The notes under the pieces were generated by a model. It saw nothing but the letters and a program-made list of their open reading frames with translations. It was not told the origin of the DNA and did not search any database. This document shows positions 36,909-45,526 of a DNA stretch of 64,000 nt, piece by piece. This stretch comes from Cyanobium sp. T1B-Tous (GTDB lineage: Bacteria; Cyanobacteriota; Cyanobacteriia; PCC-6307; Cyanobiaceae): contig NZ_JAGQBE010000002.1 in NCBI RefSeq assembly GCF_024345475.1, positions 1-64,000 of the forward strand. The letters run 5' to 3'. Position 1 is the first letter of the stretch; every line of letters starts with the position of its first letter. The position numbers were made by a program, and so were the translations under genes.

Positions 36909-37657
36909 GGCGGCAAAGCCTCCAACAGATCTTGCAGATAGGAGAGCGTGATCCGCTGACCCTGGCAAGCGGGGCCCCGCAACACGGCGGCACCCGCACC
37001 CAGCTGACTCACGACCGCCCGGGCGGGCCACCAGCGCTCCGGCGGCTCGGCACTGCCGTAGTGGCTGGGGGTGAGCAGGCAGGCCACACCGGCCCGATCA
37101 GCGGCCTCCAGGCCGTTGCCGGAATCCTCCAGGGCCAGGGCGGTCTCGGCGGGCAGGCCCAACTGCTGAAGGGCGCGCCGGTACGCCTCCGGATCGGGCT
37201 TCTTGCGGGCGACATCATCGCCACACACCCAGAGGCGGAAGCAGCCCGCCAGCCCCGCCAGCAGGTGCTCGGCCAGGGCGGTGACGGCAGGGCGGCCGCT
37301 GGTGGTGACGATGGCCTGAACCACCCCGGCGGCGCTGGCCTCGGCGATCAGTTCTGCCACACCGGGACGCAGCCGCAGCTCGCCGGCCGCCACCAAGGCG
37401 GTGTAGTGGCGCTGCTTGCGGGCCTGCAGCTCCGCCACCAAGCCTGGATCGGCCGGTGCGCCCTGGGCCAGCTCGAGGGCGGCGGTGATCCGTTCCCGGC
37501 CACCGCTGATGGCCAGCAGCGCGCCGTAAGCGTCCTCATCCCAGTGCAGGGGGACGCCGGACTCGGAAAAAGCCCGGTTGAACGCCAGCCGGTGGCCATC
37601 CCGCTCGGTCTCGGCCAGGGTGCCATCCACGTCCCAGAGCAAGGCCTGCAGCGGCAT
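36905..37657 (-). CDS. HAD-IA hydrolase, CbbY-like sugar phosphatase
   Basis: A 250-aa haloacid dehalogenase-family phosphatase. Motif I LLWDVDGTLAETERDGHR, motif II IVTTSGRP, motif III KKPDPEAYRRAL and motif IV LEDSGNGLEAADRAG are all intact, with a helical cap in residues 20-95. The sequence resembles CbbY, which removes xylulose 1,5-bisphosphate, a Rubisco inhibitor. First gene of an overlapping unit with Ycf20-like and glycerate kinase, which supports a role near carbon fixation or photorespiration. Confidence 0.88.
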   Translation of the reverse strand: MPLQALLWDVDGTLAETERDGHRLAFNRAFSESGVPLHWDEDAYGALLAISGGRERITAALELAQGAPADPGLVAELQARKQRHYTALVAAGELRLRPGVAELIAEASAAGVVQAIVTTSGRPAVTALAEHLLAGLAGCFRLWVCGDDVARKKPDPEAYRRALQQLGLPAETALALEDSGNGLEAADRAGVACLLTPSHYGSAEPPERWWPARAVVSQLGAGAAVLRGPACQGQRITLSYLQDLLEALPP

Positions 37658-37745
37658 CGGCTCGTCCTGTGGGGCCCTTGCAGATTAAGGGGATGCACCC
37701 AGCCGGCAGGCCCCGCACAATGGCGGAGCCCCTGGTGTCCCAGCG

Positions 37746-39653
37746 TTGCTGCCTGCCCTCGACCAGCAACGCTGGCATCTGCCCGCCCCGCGCCCGACCA
37801 GCGCCGATGGCGCCCCAGCGGCCATGGTCGGGCTGGAGGCAGCGCTGCCCGAGGAGTTGCTGGCGGTGCTGCAACGGCGCGGCTTTGACACCCCGGCCCG
37901 GATCGAAGCCCTGCTTGATCCGCCAGCCGCCCCCCCGCCCGGCCGCCATTTCCCCGACCTGGCCAAGGCCGTCGCCCGGCTGAAACAGGCCTGCACCCAA
38001 GGGGAACAGGTGGCCATCTGCGGCGACTACGACGCCGACGGCATGACCAGCACGGCGCTGCTGGTGGGAGTGCTGCAGCGCCTGGGGGCCCGACCGATCG
38101 CCGCCATCCCCAGCCGGATGGACGACGGCTACGGGCTCAACGCCGCCATGGTGGAGCGGCTGGCCGAGCAGGGCGTGGCCCTCCTGGTGACGGTGGACAA
38201 CGGCGTGTCCGCGCTGGAGGCCTTGGAGCGGGCGGAGGTGCTCGGCATCGAGGCGATCCTCACCGACCACCACACGATTCCCGATCCCCTGCCCCCCCAT
38301 CTGGCCCTGCTCCATCCGGAGCGCACCCCGCCCCAGTCGCCCTACCGCGGCCTGGCCGGTGTGGGGTTGGCCTACGTGCTGGCGGCAGCCCTGTGCCGCC
38401 AGCTGAAGCGGGCCGATGGCCTGCAGATCGCCCGCGACCTCTTCTGCATCGGCACGATCGCCGACATGGCCCCCCTGGTGGGCGTCAATCGGCGCTGGCT
38501 GATTGACGGGCTGGCGGAGCTGGGCCGCAGCCCCCTGGCCGGCCTTCAGGCCCTGCAGCAGCTGGCCGGACTGGACGAGGCCCCCCTCGACGCCCAGGCG
38601 GTGGGCTTTCAGATCGCCCCCCGCATCAACGCCGTGGGCCGGCTGGGCGATCCCCAGCTAGTGGTGGAACTGCTCACCACTGACGATCCCGACCGAGCCC
38701 TGGCCCTGGCACGGGAGTGCGAAGCCCTCAATCGCCAGCGCCGCGACCTCTGCGGCGCCATCGAAGCGGAGGCCCTGGCCCTGCTGGAGGCCGATGGGCC
38801 CGAGCGAGCCGCCTTCCTGCTCCTGGCCCAGAACCATTGGCATCACGGGGTGATTGGCATCGTGGCCGCCCGCCTGGTGGAGCGTTTTGGCCTGCCCGCC
38901 GCCCTGCTGGCCGGCGAGGGCCGGGGCCGCCTGCGGGCCTCCGTGCGGGCCCCAAAGGGGTTTGCGGTCGACCGGGCCCTGGGCCACTGCGCCGATCTGC
39001 TGGAGCGGTTCGGCGGCCATCCGGCGGCGGGCGGCTTCACCGTGCGGGCCGAGCAGGTGGCCGCCCTGCATGACCAACTCAATGGGCTCGCCCAAGCCTG
39101 GCTGGAGCAGGCCGGCCCCGGCACGCCGGTGGAACCGGAAGCCCTGCTGCCCTTCGCCCGGATCGACCGCGACTTTCACCGCCAACAGCAACGGCTCGAA
39201 CCCTTCGGCATCGGCCATCCCCAACCCGTGTTCTGGAGCCAGGGGTGTGAGGTGGCCTCCCAGAAACTGCTGCGGGGCGGCCATCTGCAGCTGGAGCTGG
39301 TGCAGGGAGGCCATCGGCTGCGGGCCATGGGCTGGCGCTGGCAGGGGGAGGCCAACCTGCCGGCCCTGGTGGATGTGGCCTACCGGCTGCGGCTCGACAA
39401 CTGGCAAGGGCAGGAGCGCCTCCAGCTGGAGCTGGTGGGACTGCGAGCCAGCGCCACCCAAGCCTGTGGCAGCACGGAAGTGCGGCTACAGCGACGCGAT
39501 CGGACCTACTGGTGCCGACGCGAGGGCAGCGGCCTGGTGGTGCGCAATGCGGCGGGAGAGGAACTCAGCTGCGCGGAGGGCGCCAACCATGCCCATCCCT
39601 ACGTGCGCGCCTTGATGCAGGATGCGGCCATTGCGCTGGGGCTCGTGGCCTGA
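37746..39653 (+). CDS. recJ: single-stranded-DNA-specific exonuclease
   Basis: A 635-aa RecJ. TTG 37746 is the only reasonable start. DHH-family motifs are CGDYDADGMTSTALL (residues 90-105), VTVDNGVS and LTDHHTIPD; the DHHA1 half has HHGVIGIVAARL and FGGHPAAGGF. An oligonucleotide-binding-like C-terminal region follows with PFGIGHPQPVF. It acts in recombination and mismatch repair, degrading single strands 5' to 3'. It ends two bases before the CLC transporter gene. Confidence 0.95.
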   Translation: MLPALDQQRWHLPAPRPTSADGAPAAMVGLEAALPEELLAVLQRRGFDTPARIEALLDPPAAPPPGRHFPDLAKAVARLKQACTQGEQVAICGDYDADGMTSTALLVGVLQRLGARPIAAIPSRMDDGYGLNAAMVERLAEQGVALLVTVDNGVSALEALERAEVLGIEAILTDHHTIPDPLPPHLALLHPERTPPQSPYRGLAGVGLAYVLAAALCRQLKRADGLQIARDLFCIGTIADMAPLVGVNRRWLIDGLAELGRSPLAGLQALQQLAGLDEAPLDAQAVGFQIAPRINAVGRLGDPQLVVELLTTDDPDRALALARECEALNRQRRDLCGAIEAEALALLEADGPERAAFLLLAQNHWHHGVIGIVAARLVERFGLPAALLAGEGRGRLRASVRAPKGFAVDRALGHCADLLERFGGHPAAGGFTVRAEQVAALHDQLNGLAQAWLEQAGPGTPVEPEALLPFARIDRDFHRQQQRLEPFGIGHPQPVFWSQGCEVASQKLLRGGHLQLELVQGGHRLRAMGWRWQGEANLPALVDVAYRLRLDNWQGQERLQLELVGLRASATQACGSTEVRLQRRDRTYWCRREGSGLVVRNAAGEELSCAEGANHAHPYVRALMQDAAIALGLVA

Positions 39654-39654
39654 A

Positions 39655-40992
39655 ATGGGATTCCGTTTGGAGCGCACGCGCCTCAAAGCCCTGCTCCAGC
39701 TGCTTTTGGTTGGGCTGCTCGTGGGCCTGGCCTGCTGGCCGCTCAACCTGGTGGACCATGCCCAGGATCTGCTGCTGCACCAGCTGCCGGGCTTCAGCGG
39801 CGACGGCTGGAGCGGCCGTTCTCTAGCCCTGGCCCTGGCTCCGGTGCTGACCACGCCGCTGCTGCTGGTGCTCCAGGCCGGTGGCCTGGCCAGCGGCGCC
39901 GGCTCGGGCATCCCCCAGACGCTCGAAAGCCTGGAGACCCCCGACCAGGCCCCAAGACTGATGGCCCCCGCGGCCACCGGGGCGCGGCTGGCCCTGTGGA
40001 CGGCCGCCAGCCTGGCCCTGATGCCCCTGGGCCGGGAGGGCCCGGTGGTGCAGGTGGGGGCCGCCGTGGCCCATGGCCTGCGCCAACGCTTCCCCCGCCT
40101 GCTGGCCGGCCTCTCCACCCGCAGCCTGATGGCCATCGGTGCCGGAGCCGGCCTGGCCGGCGGCTTCAACAGCCCCTTGATGGGCACGGTGTTCGTGATG
40201 GAGGAGCTCACCGGTCGCTTCCAGACAGCCGTGCTCTGGCCCGCGGTGGTGGTTTGCGCCGCAGCGGCCCTGGTGAGCAACCTCGACGGCATTCCGATCT
40301 TCACCCTCGGTCTGCTGAGGACCGTCCAACCGGAATGGCAGCAACTGCTCTGGGCCCTGCCGCTGGGGGTGGCCGGCGGCCTGCTGGGGGGCCTATTCAG
40401 CCGGATCCTCTGGCAGACAACCGCCCTGCTGCGTCAGCGGGTGCGGCGCCGGCCCCTGGCCTGGGGCCTGGGCCTCGGCCTGGCGCTCGGTCTGATTGCC
40501 GTGGCCAGCGGCGGCTGGAGCGGCGGCGATGGCGAAGCCCTGATGGGTCAGCTGCTCGACGGCCACGGAAGCTTGCCGGTGCCCGGGGCGCCGCTGAGCA
40601 TCCTCGGCTGGCTGCTGGTGCTGGTCGCCCGGATCGTGGCGCCCATCCTGGCCCTGGCCGCTGGAGTGCCAGGGGGATTGATCGACCCGGCCTTCGCGAT
40701 CGGCGCCCTGTTCGGCAGCGGCAGCCTCGAGCTGCTCGGGGGTGATGCCCAGCTCGGCCTCGCCCTTGGCATGGCAGCCAGCCTGGCGGGGGCCACCCAG
40801 CTACCGCTGATGACGGTGCTGTTCGCCCTGCGCATGGCCGGCGATCAGCAGTGGCTGTTCGGCATCCTGCTCAGCGCCGTGGTCGGGGCCTACGCGGGCC
40901 GCCGAATCCAGAGGGAGCCGATCTATCACGCCCTCTGGGAACTGGGCAGGCAAGCCGAACCGGGGAGCGATCAGAGCGCGCCGCGGCGGTAG
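39655..40992 (+). CDS. CLC-family chloride channel or transporter
   Basis: A 445-aa membrane protein with about ten or more hydrophobic helices. ATG 39655 follows recJ directly. Selectivity-filter motifs are present: GSGIPQTLE near residue 82, GREGPVVQ near 125 (gating glutamate), and [14 protein letters not shown] near 340. The gating glutamate is intact. A second, proton-side glutamate cannot be placed by eye, so antiporter and channel modes remain open. No CBS domains follow. The last 22 bases overlap the opposite-strand psb30 gene. Confidence 0.92.
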   Translation: MGFRLERTRLKALLQLLLVGLLVGLACWPLNLVDHAQDLLLHQLPGFSGDGWSGRSLALALAPVLTTPLLLVLQAGGLASGAGSGIPQTLESLETPDQAPRLMAPAATGARLALWTAASLALMPLGREGPVVQVGAAVAHGLRQRFPRLLAGLSTRSLMAIGAGAGLAGGFNSPLMGTVFVMEELTGRFQTAVLWPAVVVCAAAALVSNLDGIPIFTLGLLRTVQPEWQQLLWALPLGVAGGLLGGLFSRILWQTTALLRQRVRRRPLAWGLGLGLALGLIAVASGGWSGGDGEALMGQLLDGHGSLPVPGAPLSILGWLLVLVARIVAPILALAAGVPGGLIDPAFAIGALFGSGSLELLGGDAQLGLALGMAASLAGATQLPLMTVLFALRMAGDQQWLFGILLSAVVGAYAGRRIQREPIYHALWELGRQAEPGSDQSAPRR

Positions 40993-41078
40993 AAGAGCAC
41001 GAAGATCACGGCCGGACCGGCCAGGGTGATCAGTGCCAGGGCGGCGAAATTCGCGATCAGGTGAAAGTCGATACCCAT
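40971..41078 (-). CDS. psb30: photosystem II protein Psb30 (Ycf12)
   Basis: A 35-aa single-helix protein, too short to be noticed easily. It begins [20 protein letters not shown] and ends with [15 protein letters not shown]. This matches the Ycf12/Psb30 plan: a short polar start, one hydrophobic span containing LxGPxVI, and a basic end RxGxL as in algal Ycf12. Psb30 sits at the periphery of photosystem II near cytochrome b559 and stabilises the complex. Its 3' end overlaps the CLC gene by 22 bases on the opposite strand. Confidence 0.85.
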   Translation of the reverse strand: MGIDFHLIANFAALALITLAGPAVIFVLFYRRGAL

Positions 41079-41196
41079 GGTGACGGCGACGCGGTGGTGG
41101 CGAGGATGGCGGTGCTGGCGGCGGCTGCTGTGGGGCAGAACACCTGCCGCACCAGGTTAGGCGGCAGGCCAACTCCACCAGGGCCGGGTGTGGGGT

Positions 41197-41215
41197 CTGT
41201 GACGGCTTGTCACAG
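41197..41215 (+). promoter_or_regulatory. perfect 7-bp palindrome upstream of the YkgJ gene
   Basis: CTGTGAC (41197-41203) and GTCACAG (41209-41215) are separated by GGCTT, 29 bases before the YkgJ-type start and 118 bases upstream of psb30 on the other strand. It looks like an operator or a short hairpin. The half-sites recall CRP (TGTGA/TCACA), but the spacing is 7 rather than 6. Confidence 0.4.
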
Positions 41216-41243
41216 CGGGCTGGGGCCAACGGGTTGTGGCTGA

Positions 41244-41639
41244 ATGGAGGCCAGCCGCTTCAAGGGGATGGCCAGGGACGACCAGGCGCAGTGGCGCTGC
41301 ATCAGTGGCTGCGGGGCCTGTTGCCGCCTCGACCCGGCCCTGCGCCAGGAGGCGATTGACGCCCTCAGCGCCGAGCAACAGGAGCGCTATTTGGCCATGG
41401 TGGGGCCCGACGGCTGGTGCATCCACTTCAACACCGGCTCTCGCAGCTGCCGCATCTATGCCGACCGGCCCGATTTTTGCAACGTGGCCAACCTGGTGGC
41501 CCTGTTCGGCACGGAGACCGACCCAGGCGCCGGCGACCGCCTGGCCATTGCCTGCTGCACCCAGCAGATCCGCAGTGAATACGGCGGCCGTGGCAGGGTG
41601 TTGAGGCGCTTCCTGCGCGCCATCCAAACGCGTTCATGA
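41244..41639 (+). CDS. YkgJ-family cysteine cluster protein
   Basis: A 131-aa protein with a zinc- or iron-chelating cysteine cluster: RCISGCGACCRLDP near residue 18, then WCIHFNTGSRSCRIYADRP with DFC, and a later ACCTQQI. These match PF03692-type proteins, whose partners are unknown in most bacteria. ATG 41268 is an alternative start. The stop overlaps the start of the first GDT1-like gene (ATGAG), so the two are translationally coupled, which could tie this metal-binding protein to manganese handling. Confidence 0.85.
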   Translation: MEASRFKGMARDDQAQWRCISGCGACCRLDPALRQEAIDALSAEQQERYLAMVGPDGWCIHFNTGSRSCRIYADRPDFCNVANLVALFGTETDPGAGDRLAIACCTQQIRSEYGGRGRVLRRFLRAIQTRS

Positions 41640-42001
41640 GCAGCGAACCCGAATCCAGCGCCAGTCCCCCCGAGGCTTCCCACGCCGGTAGCTGGGGGGC
41701 TGCCTTTGTCACGACCTTCACCACGGTCTTCCTGGCCGAGCTGGGCGACAAGACCCAGCTGGCCGCCCTGTTGCTGTCGGCCCAGTCGGGGCGACCGGGG
41801 GTGGTGTTCGTTGGAGCCTCCCTGGCCCTGATCAGCTCCAGCCTGGTGGGGGTGTTGCTCGGCCGCTGGCTGGCACGGGTGATGCCGCCGCAGCAACTCG
41901 AGCGCCTGGCCGGAATCCTGATGGTGGCCCTCGGTCTCTGGCTGGGCCGTCAGGCCGTGGTCGGCCTGGTGCCCGCCCCCACCGACCTGCCCCTCACCTG
42001 A
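41636..42001 (+). CDS. GDT1/UPF0016 half-size manganese exporter, first subunit (Hmx1-like)
   Basis: A 121-aa membrane protein with three hydrophobic helices and one family motif, VFLAELGDKTQLAALLL. Full-length GDT1/TMEM165 proteins contain two such halves; here each half is a separate gene, as for the Hmx1/Hmx2 pair described in Anabaena. The acidic motif binds the transported cation, so this half likely works only together with the next gene product. The N-terminal 20 residues are Ser/Pro/Glu-rich. It starts on the preceding YkgJ stop. Confidence 0.88.
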   Translation: MSSEPESSASPPEASHAGSWGAAFVTTFTTVFLAELGDKTQLAALLLSAQSGRPGVVFVGASLALISSSLVGVLLGRWLARVMPPQQLERLAGILMVALGLWLGRQAVVGLVPAPTDLPLT

Positions 42002-42014
42002 CCTGTTCAGCACC

Positions 42015-42335
42015 ATGCCGATTGCCCTGCTGGCCTCCACCTTTGCCACCGTGTTTCTGGCGGAACTGGGCGACAAAACCCAGTTGGCCATCGTGACGAT
42101 CAGTGGCACCTCCACCCGGCCAGGGGCCGTGTTCGCGGGCAGCTCCGTCGCCTTGGTGCTGGCCAGCCTGCTGGGGGCCGCAGCCGGTGGCTCGCTTTCG
42201 GCCGTGATCCCCACCAATGCGCTTCAGCTGGCGGCCTCCGTGGGCTTCCTGGTGATCGGTGTGCGCCTGATCCAGCGCTCCAGCACCAGCGAGGTGCCCG
42301 ACACCGCAGCAGACGAGGGTCCGTCGGCGGATTAG
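42015..42335 (+). CDS. GDT1/UPF0016 half-size manganese exporter, second subunit (Hmx2-like)
   Basis: A 106-aa partner of the preceding gene, 13 bases downstream. It has three hydrophobic helices and the motif VFLAELGDKTQLAIVTI. Sequence around the motif is nearly identical in the two genes, showing a duplication, while the rest has diverged and an acidic tail (PDTAADEGPSAD) is unique here. The pair probably forms a heterodimer exporting Mn2+ to keep cytoplasmic levels safe while photosystem II is supplied. Confidence 0.88.
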   Translation: MPIALLASTFATVFLAELGDKTQLAIVTISGTSTRPGAVFAGSSVALVLASLLGAAAGGSLSAVIPTNALQLAASVGFLVIGVRLIQRSSTSEVPDTAADEGPSAD

Positions 42336-42506
42336 CATCGAAGCTGAAAGGTCCTGGTGGCCGTGGGCATCGCTCCGAGCCCAGTCCGCCATCTTCGGCC
42401 TTGCCTCCCAAGCCCCCAGCCCTGCTAGCGGGCTTTCCCACCGCGCCAACCGCCATGCCCCCAGGGGCTGACCACGGTGGCCCACTGCCCACCAGCCTCC
42501 CCACCG

Positions 42507-44840
42507 ATGAAGTTCACGGTCGCCGACCTGCTCGACCAGCTTCCCGCCGTTGAAGCTCTTCCCCTGCCGAAGCTGGAGAAGGCCCTTGGCCTCACCCAGA
42601 AGGCCGAGAAGCAGCAACTGCAGATCGGCCTCGAGGGCTTGACCAAGCTGGGCCTGCTGGAGGTGAACGAAGCCGGCGTCGCCAGGCGGCAGGATCCGGA
42701 GCTGATTCCGGCGCGCCTGCGCTGCTCCAGCAAGGGCTTTTGCTTTGCCCTGCGCGAAGACGGCGGCGAAGACATCTACATCCGGGACCACCAGCTCAAC
42801 CACGCCTGGAATGGCGACCGGGTGCTCGTGAAGGTGACCCGGGAAGGGGGGCGGCGGCGCTCACCGGAAGGCGGGGTGCAATGCATCCTCGAGCGGCACA
42901 CCACCTCGTTGCTGGCCCAGGTGGAACAGCAGGAGGAGCGACTCATCGCCACTCCCCTGGACGACCGTCTGCTGACGGCGGTGGAACTGCCCCCAGCCGA
43001 TGCCAGCCATCTCCAGGCTGAGCAGGCCTCCGTGGTGGAGGTGCTGGTCGACCGGTACCCCGTGGGCCAGTTCGCCCCCCAGGGCCACGTGGCCCGCAGC
43101 CTGCCGGTGAACGGCGGCGAAACGGCCGACCGCGACCTGCTGCTCACCAAGCACCGCCTCCACGCCCGTCCCCAGCCCCCCCGGGCCACCCTCAAGGCCC
43201 TCGCGGCCAAGGAACGCACCGACCTCACCGCCCAGCCGGTCCTGCTGCTGGAACCCTGGGCAGGCAAGGACGCTCCGGCCCTGCCGGGCCTCGGTCTGGA
43301 GGAGCGCGAGGGGGGCTGGACCCTGTGGGTGCACACCCCGGCCATCAGCGAGCGCTATGGCCCTGGCAGCGCCCTCGACACCTGGCTGCGCCAGCAGGCT
43401 GACGCCTTCTGCGTGGGGAACGAATGGCTTCCCCTGCTGAGCCCCGCCCTCACCAAAGCCGCAGCCTTCAAGGCGGGGGAGGCCCAGGCCGCCCTTTCGG
43501 TCGCCCTGGAACTCAGCCCTGAGGGCCAGCTGGAGCACTACCGCTTCTGCCGCAGCCAGATCAAGCCCGTGGCTGCCGCTGGCCTGGACGCCCTGACCGC
43601 CCTGGCAGAACGCAAACCCAAGAGCCGCACCGTGCCCCCGGCCCTGAAGGGCCTCAAGGATCAGCTGACCCTGTTGGACCAGCTGATCACCGTCACCGGG
43701 TTGCTGCGGGAGCAGCGCCAGGCCGCCGGTTCCCTGGACCTCAACCTGCCCCTGCCGGCCATCCCCAGCCTTGGCGACCTGGCCGTGCCCGGCCCCGATG
43801 CGGCCCTGGAAGGCTGGATGGTCAGCCTGGAGGGCCACCATCCCCTGGCGGTGCTGCGGGAAGCCGTTCTCGTGGCCGAGCGCGCCCTCGGCCAGCACCT
43901 GTCCGCCCTGGCGCTGCCGGCGATCTACGCCACCAATGCCACCGCTGACGCGGCCGATCTCAACGACGTGGCCCGCGCCGCCCTGGCCCTCGACATTCCC
44001 CTTGAACTCAGTGAGGAGGGCAACGCCAGTGCGGCGGAGCTGGCCACAGCCTTCGCCAGCACCGACCGCAGCCGGGCTCTCCAGCAGCAGCTCAAGGCCA
44101 TCCTCAAGCCGATTCTGCTCAGTGACGTCCCCGGCACCCATGCGCTGGCCGGCCTGATGGGGGAAGGGGCCGCCCTGGCCCCCTGGTGCTGCCCAACCCT
44201 CCATTACGCGGATCTCTGGAACCAGCAGATGCTCGTGGTGTTGCTCACCGAGGGGAAGGATCGTCCGAGCGTGCGCCACAAGACCAGCGTCGACCTGGCC
44301 TCCGATGGCTGCCATGGCGCCATCGACTGGCCCTTGCTGGCCCCCAGCCAACTCACCCCCTACCAGGAGGTGCTGGAGCATGGCCTGGTGCAGCGCCTGA
44401 ATGGACGCCGGCGATTCCTGGCCGAACTCCAGGGCGACCTGCTCGCCATGGTGCAGGCGCGCCAGGCCGAACCCCTGGTGGGCCAGGTGCTGCCCGGGGT
44501 GATCAGCGGGGTGCAGAGCTACGGCTTCTTCGTGGAGGTGCCGCCCTCCCAGGTGGAGGGCTTGGTGCACGTCAGCTCCCTCAAGGACGACTGGTACGAA
44601 TACCGCTCGCGCCAGAACCGGCTGGTGGGGCGCAAGAACCGCCGCACCTACATGCTGGGGGACCAGGTGGAGGTAGAGATCCAGAAGGTGGATGCCCTGC
44701 GCCATCAGATCGACCTGGCTGTGATTCTTCCCGAAGGGGAGGAGCCCTCCGAGGCGGACCACTCCCGCGGCGCCGAGCAGCGCGAGGCCGATGAGGAGGC
44801 CGATCCCTTCGCACCAATCGCCGTCCTGAGCGAGGTCTGA
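42507..44840 (+). CDS. RNB-domain (RNase II/R-like) protein with degenerate active site
   Basis: A 777-aa protein. ATG 42507 fits; an earlier GTG at 42477 adds ten unlikely residues. Order: winged-helix and cold-shock-like N-terminal part (RCSSKGFCFALREDGGEDIY, then IRDHQLNHAWNGDRVLVKV), RNB domain from about 240 (GGWTLWVHTPAISERYGPGS, later RHKTSVDLAS), and a C-terminal S1 domain (GVISGVQSYGFFVEV). RNase II/R needs four clustered Asp in DPxxxxDxDDA. Here the place reads EPWAGKDAPALPGLGLEE (about residue 249), keeping one Asp at most. It is likely an RNA-binding protein without exonuclease activity. It is followed by ubiX after 3 bases. Confidence 0.8.
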   Translation: MKFTVADLLDQLPAVEALPLPKLEKALGLTQKAEKQQLQIGLEGLTKLGLLEVNEAGVARRQDPELIPARLRCSSKGFCFALREDGGEDIYIRDHQLNHAWNGDRVLVKVTREGGRRRSPEGGVQCILERHTTSLLAQVEQQEERLIATPLDDRLLTAVELPPADASHLQAEQASVVEVLVDRYPVGQFAPQGHVARSLPVNGGETADRDLLLTKHRLHARPQPPRATLKALAAKERTDLTAQPVLLLEPWAGKDAPALPGLGLEEREGGWTLWVHTPAISERYGPGSALDTWLRQQADAFCVGNEWLPLLSPALTKAAAFKAGEAQAALSVALELSPEGQLEHYRFCRSQIKPVAAAGLDALTALAERKPKSRTVPPALKGLKDQLTLLDQLITVTGLLREQRQAAGSLDLNLPLPAIPSLGDLAVPGPDAALEGWMVSLEGHHPLAVLREAVLVAERALGQHLSALALPAIYATNATADAADLNDVARAALALDIPLELSEEGNASAAELATAFASTDRSRALQQQLKAILKPILLSDVPGTHALAGLMGEGAALAPWCCPTLHYADLWNQQMLVVLLTEGKDRPSVRHKTSVDLASDGCHGAIDWPLLAPSQLTPYQEVLEHGLVQRLNGRRRFLAELQGDLLAMVQARQAEPLVGQVLPGVISGVQSYGFFVEVPPSQVEGLVHVSSLKDDWYEYRSRQNRLVGRKNRRTYMLGDQVEVEIQKVDALRHQIDLAVILPEGEEPSEADHSRGAEQREADEEADPFAPIAVLSEV

Positions 44841-44843
44841 GCC

Positions 44844-45500
44844 ATGGTTGCCGCGGCCGGACCCGCTCCAGTGGTGCTGGCGGTGTCCGGCGCTTCCGCC
44901 CAGCCCCTGGCCCAACGGGCCCTGCAGCTGTTGCTGGAGGCGGACGAAGCGGTGGAGCTCGTGACCTCCCGCGGCGCCATCGGGGTGTGGCAGGCCGAAC
45001 TGGGTTTGCGGGTGCCGTCTGAGCCCGAAGCCCAGGAAGCGTTCTGGCGGGAGCGCACCGGCATCCAGTCGGGCCAGTTGCGCTGCCACCGCTGGAACGA
45101 CCAGGCCGCGGGCATCGCCAGCGGCAGCTTCCGCACCAAGGGCATGGTGATCCTGCCCGCCTCGATGGGCACGGTGGGACGGATCGCCTCCGGGGTCGCG
45201 TTGGATCTGGTGGAGCGCGCCGCCGACGTGCACCTCAAGGAGGGACGCCCCCTGGTGATCTGCCCCCGGGAAACCCCCTGGAACCTGATCCACCTGCGCA
45301 ACCTCACCGCCCTGGCGGAGGCCGGTGCCCGCATCGCCCCACCGGTTCCGGCCTGGTACCACCAACCCCAGACCATCGAGGACATGGTGGATTTCCTGGT
45401 GATCCGGGTCTTTGACGTGCTGGGCTTTGAGCTCGGCAACCTGCGCCGTTGGCAAGGGCCGCCCCACCAGCCAGGATCCCAGGACACCCGGTCTCTCTAG
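44844..45500 (+). CDS. ubiX: flavin prenyltransferase UbiX
   Basis: A 218-aa flavin-binding enzyme that makes prenylated FMN for UbiD-type decarboxylases. Motifs are [48 protein letters not shown] (with the usual phosphate and FMN contacts), [14 protein letters not shown] and [20 protein letters not shown]. The SGASG of most UbiX proteins reads SGASA here. In cyanobacteria it is needed for plastoquinone-type quinone synthesis. It lies directly after the RNB-like gene. Confidence 0.93.
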   Translation: MVAAAGPAPVVLAVSGASAQPLAQRALQLLLEADEAVELVTSRGAIGVWQAELGLRVPSEPEAQEAFWRERTGIQSGQLRCHRWNDQAAGIASGSFRTKGMVILPASMGTVGRIASGVALDLVERAADVHLKEGRPLVICPRETPWNLIHLRNLTALAEAGARIAPPVPAWYHQPQTIEDMVDFLVIRVFDVLGFELGNLRRWQGPPHQPGSQDTRSL

Positions 45501-45526
45501 ATCCCCCCTACCCACCAGTCCGTCCG

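Noticed and set aside
41197-41215. CRP binding site
   Set aside because: Half-sites match TGTGA/TCACA, but the spacer is 7, not 6; kept only as a generic palindrome.
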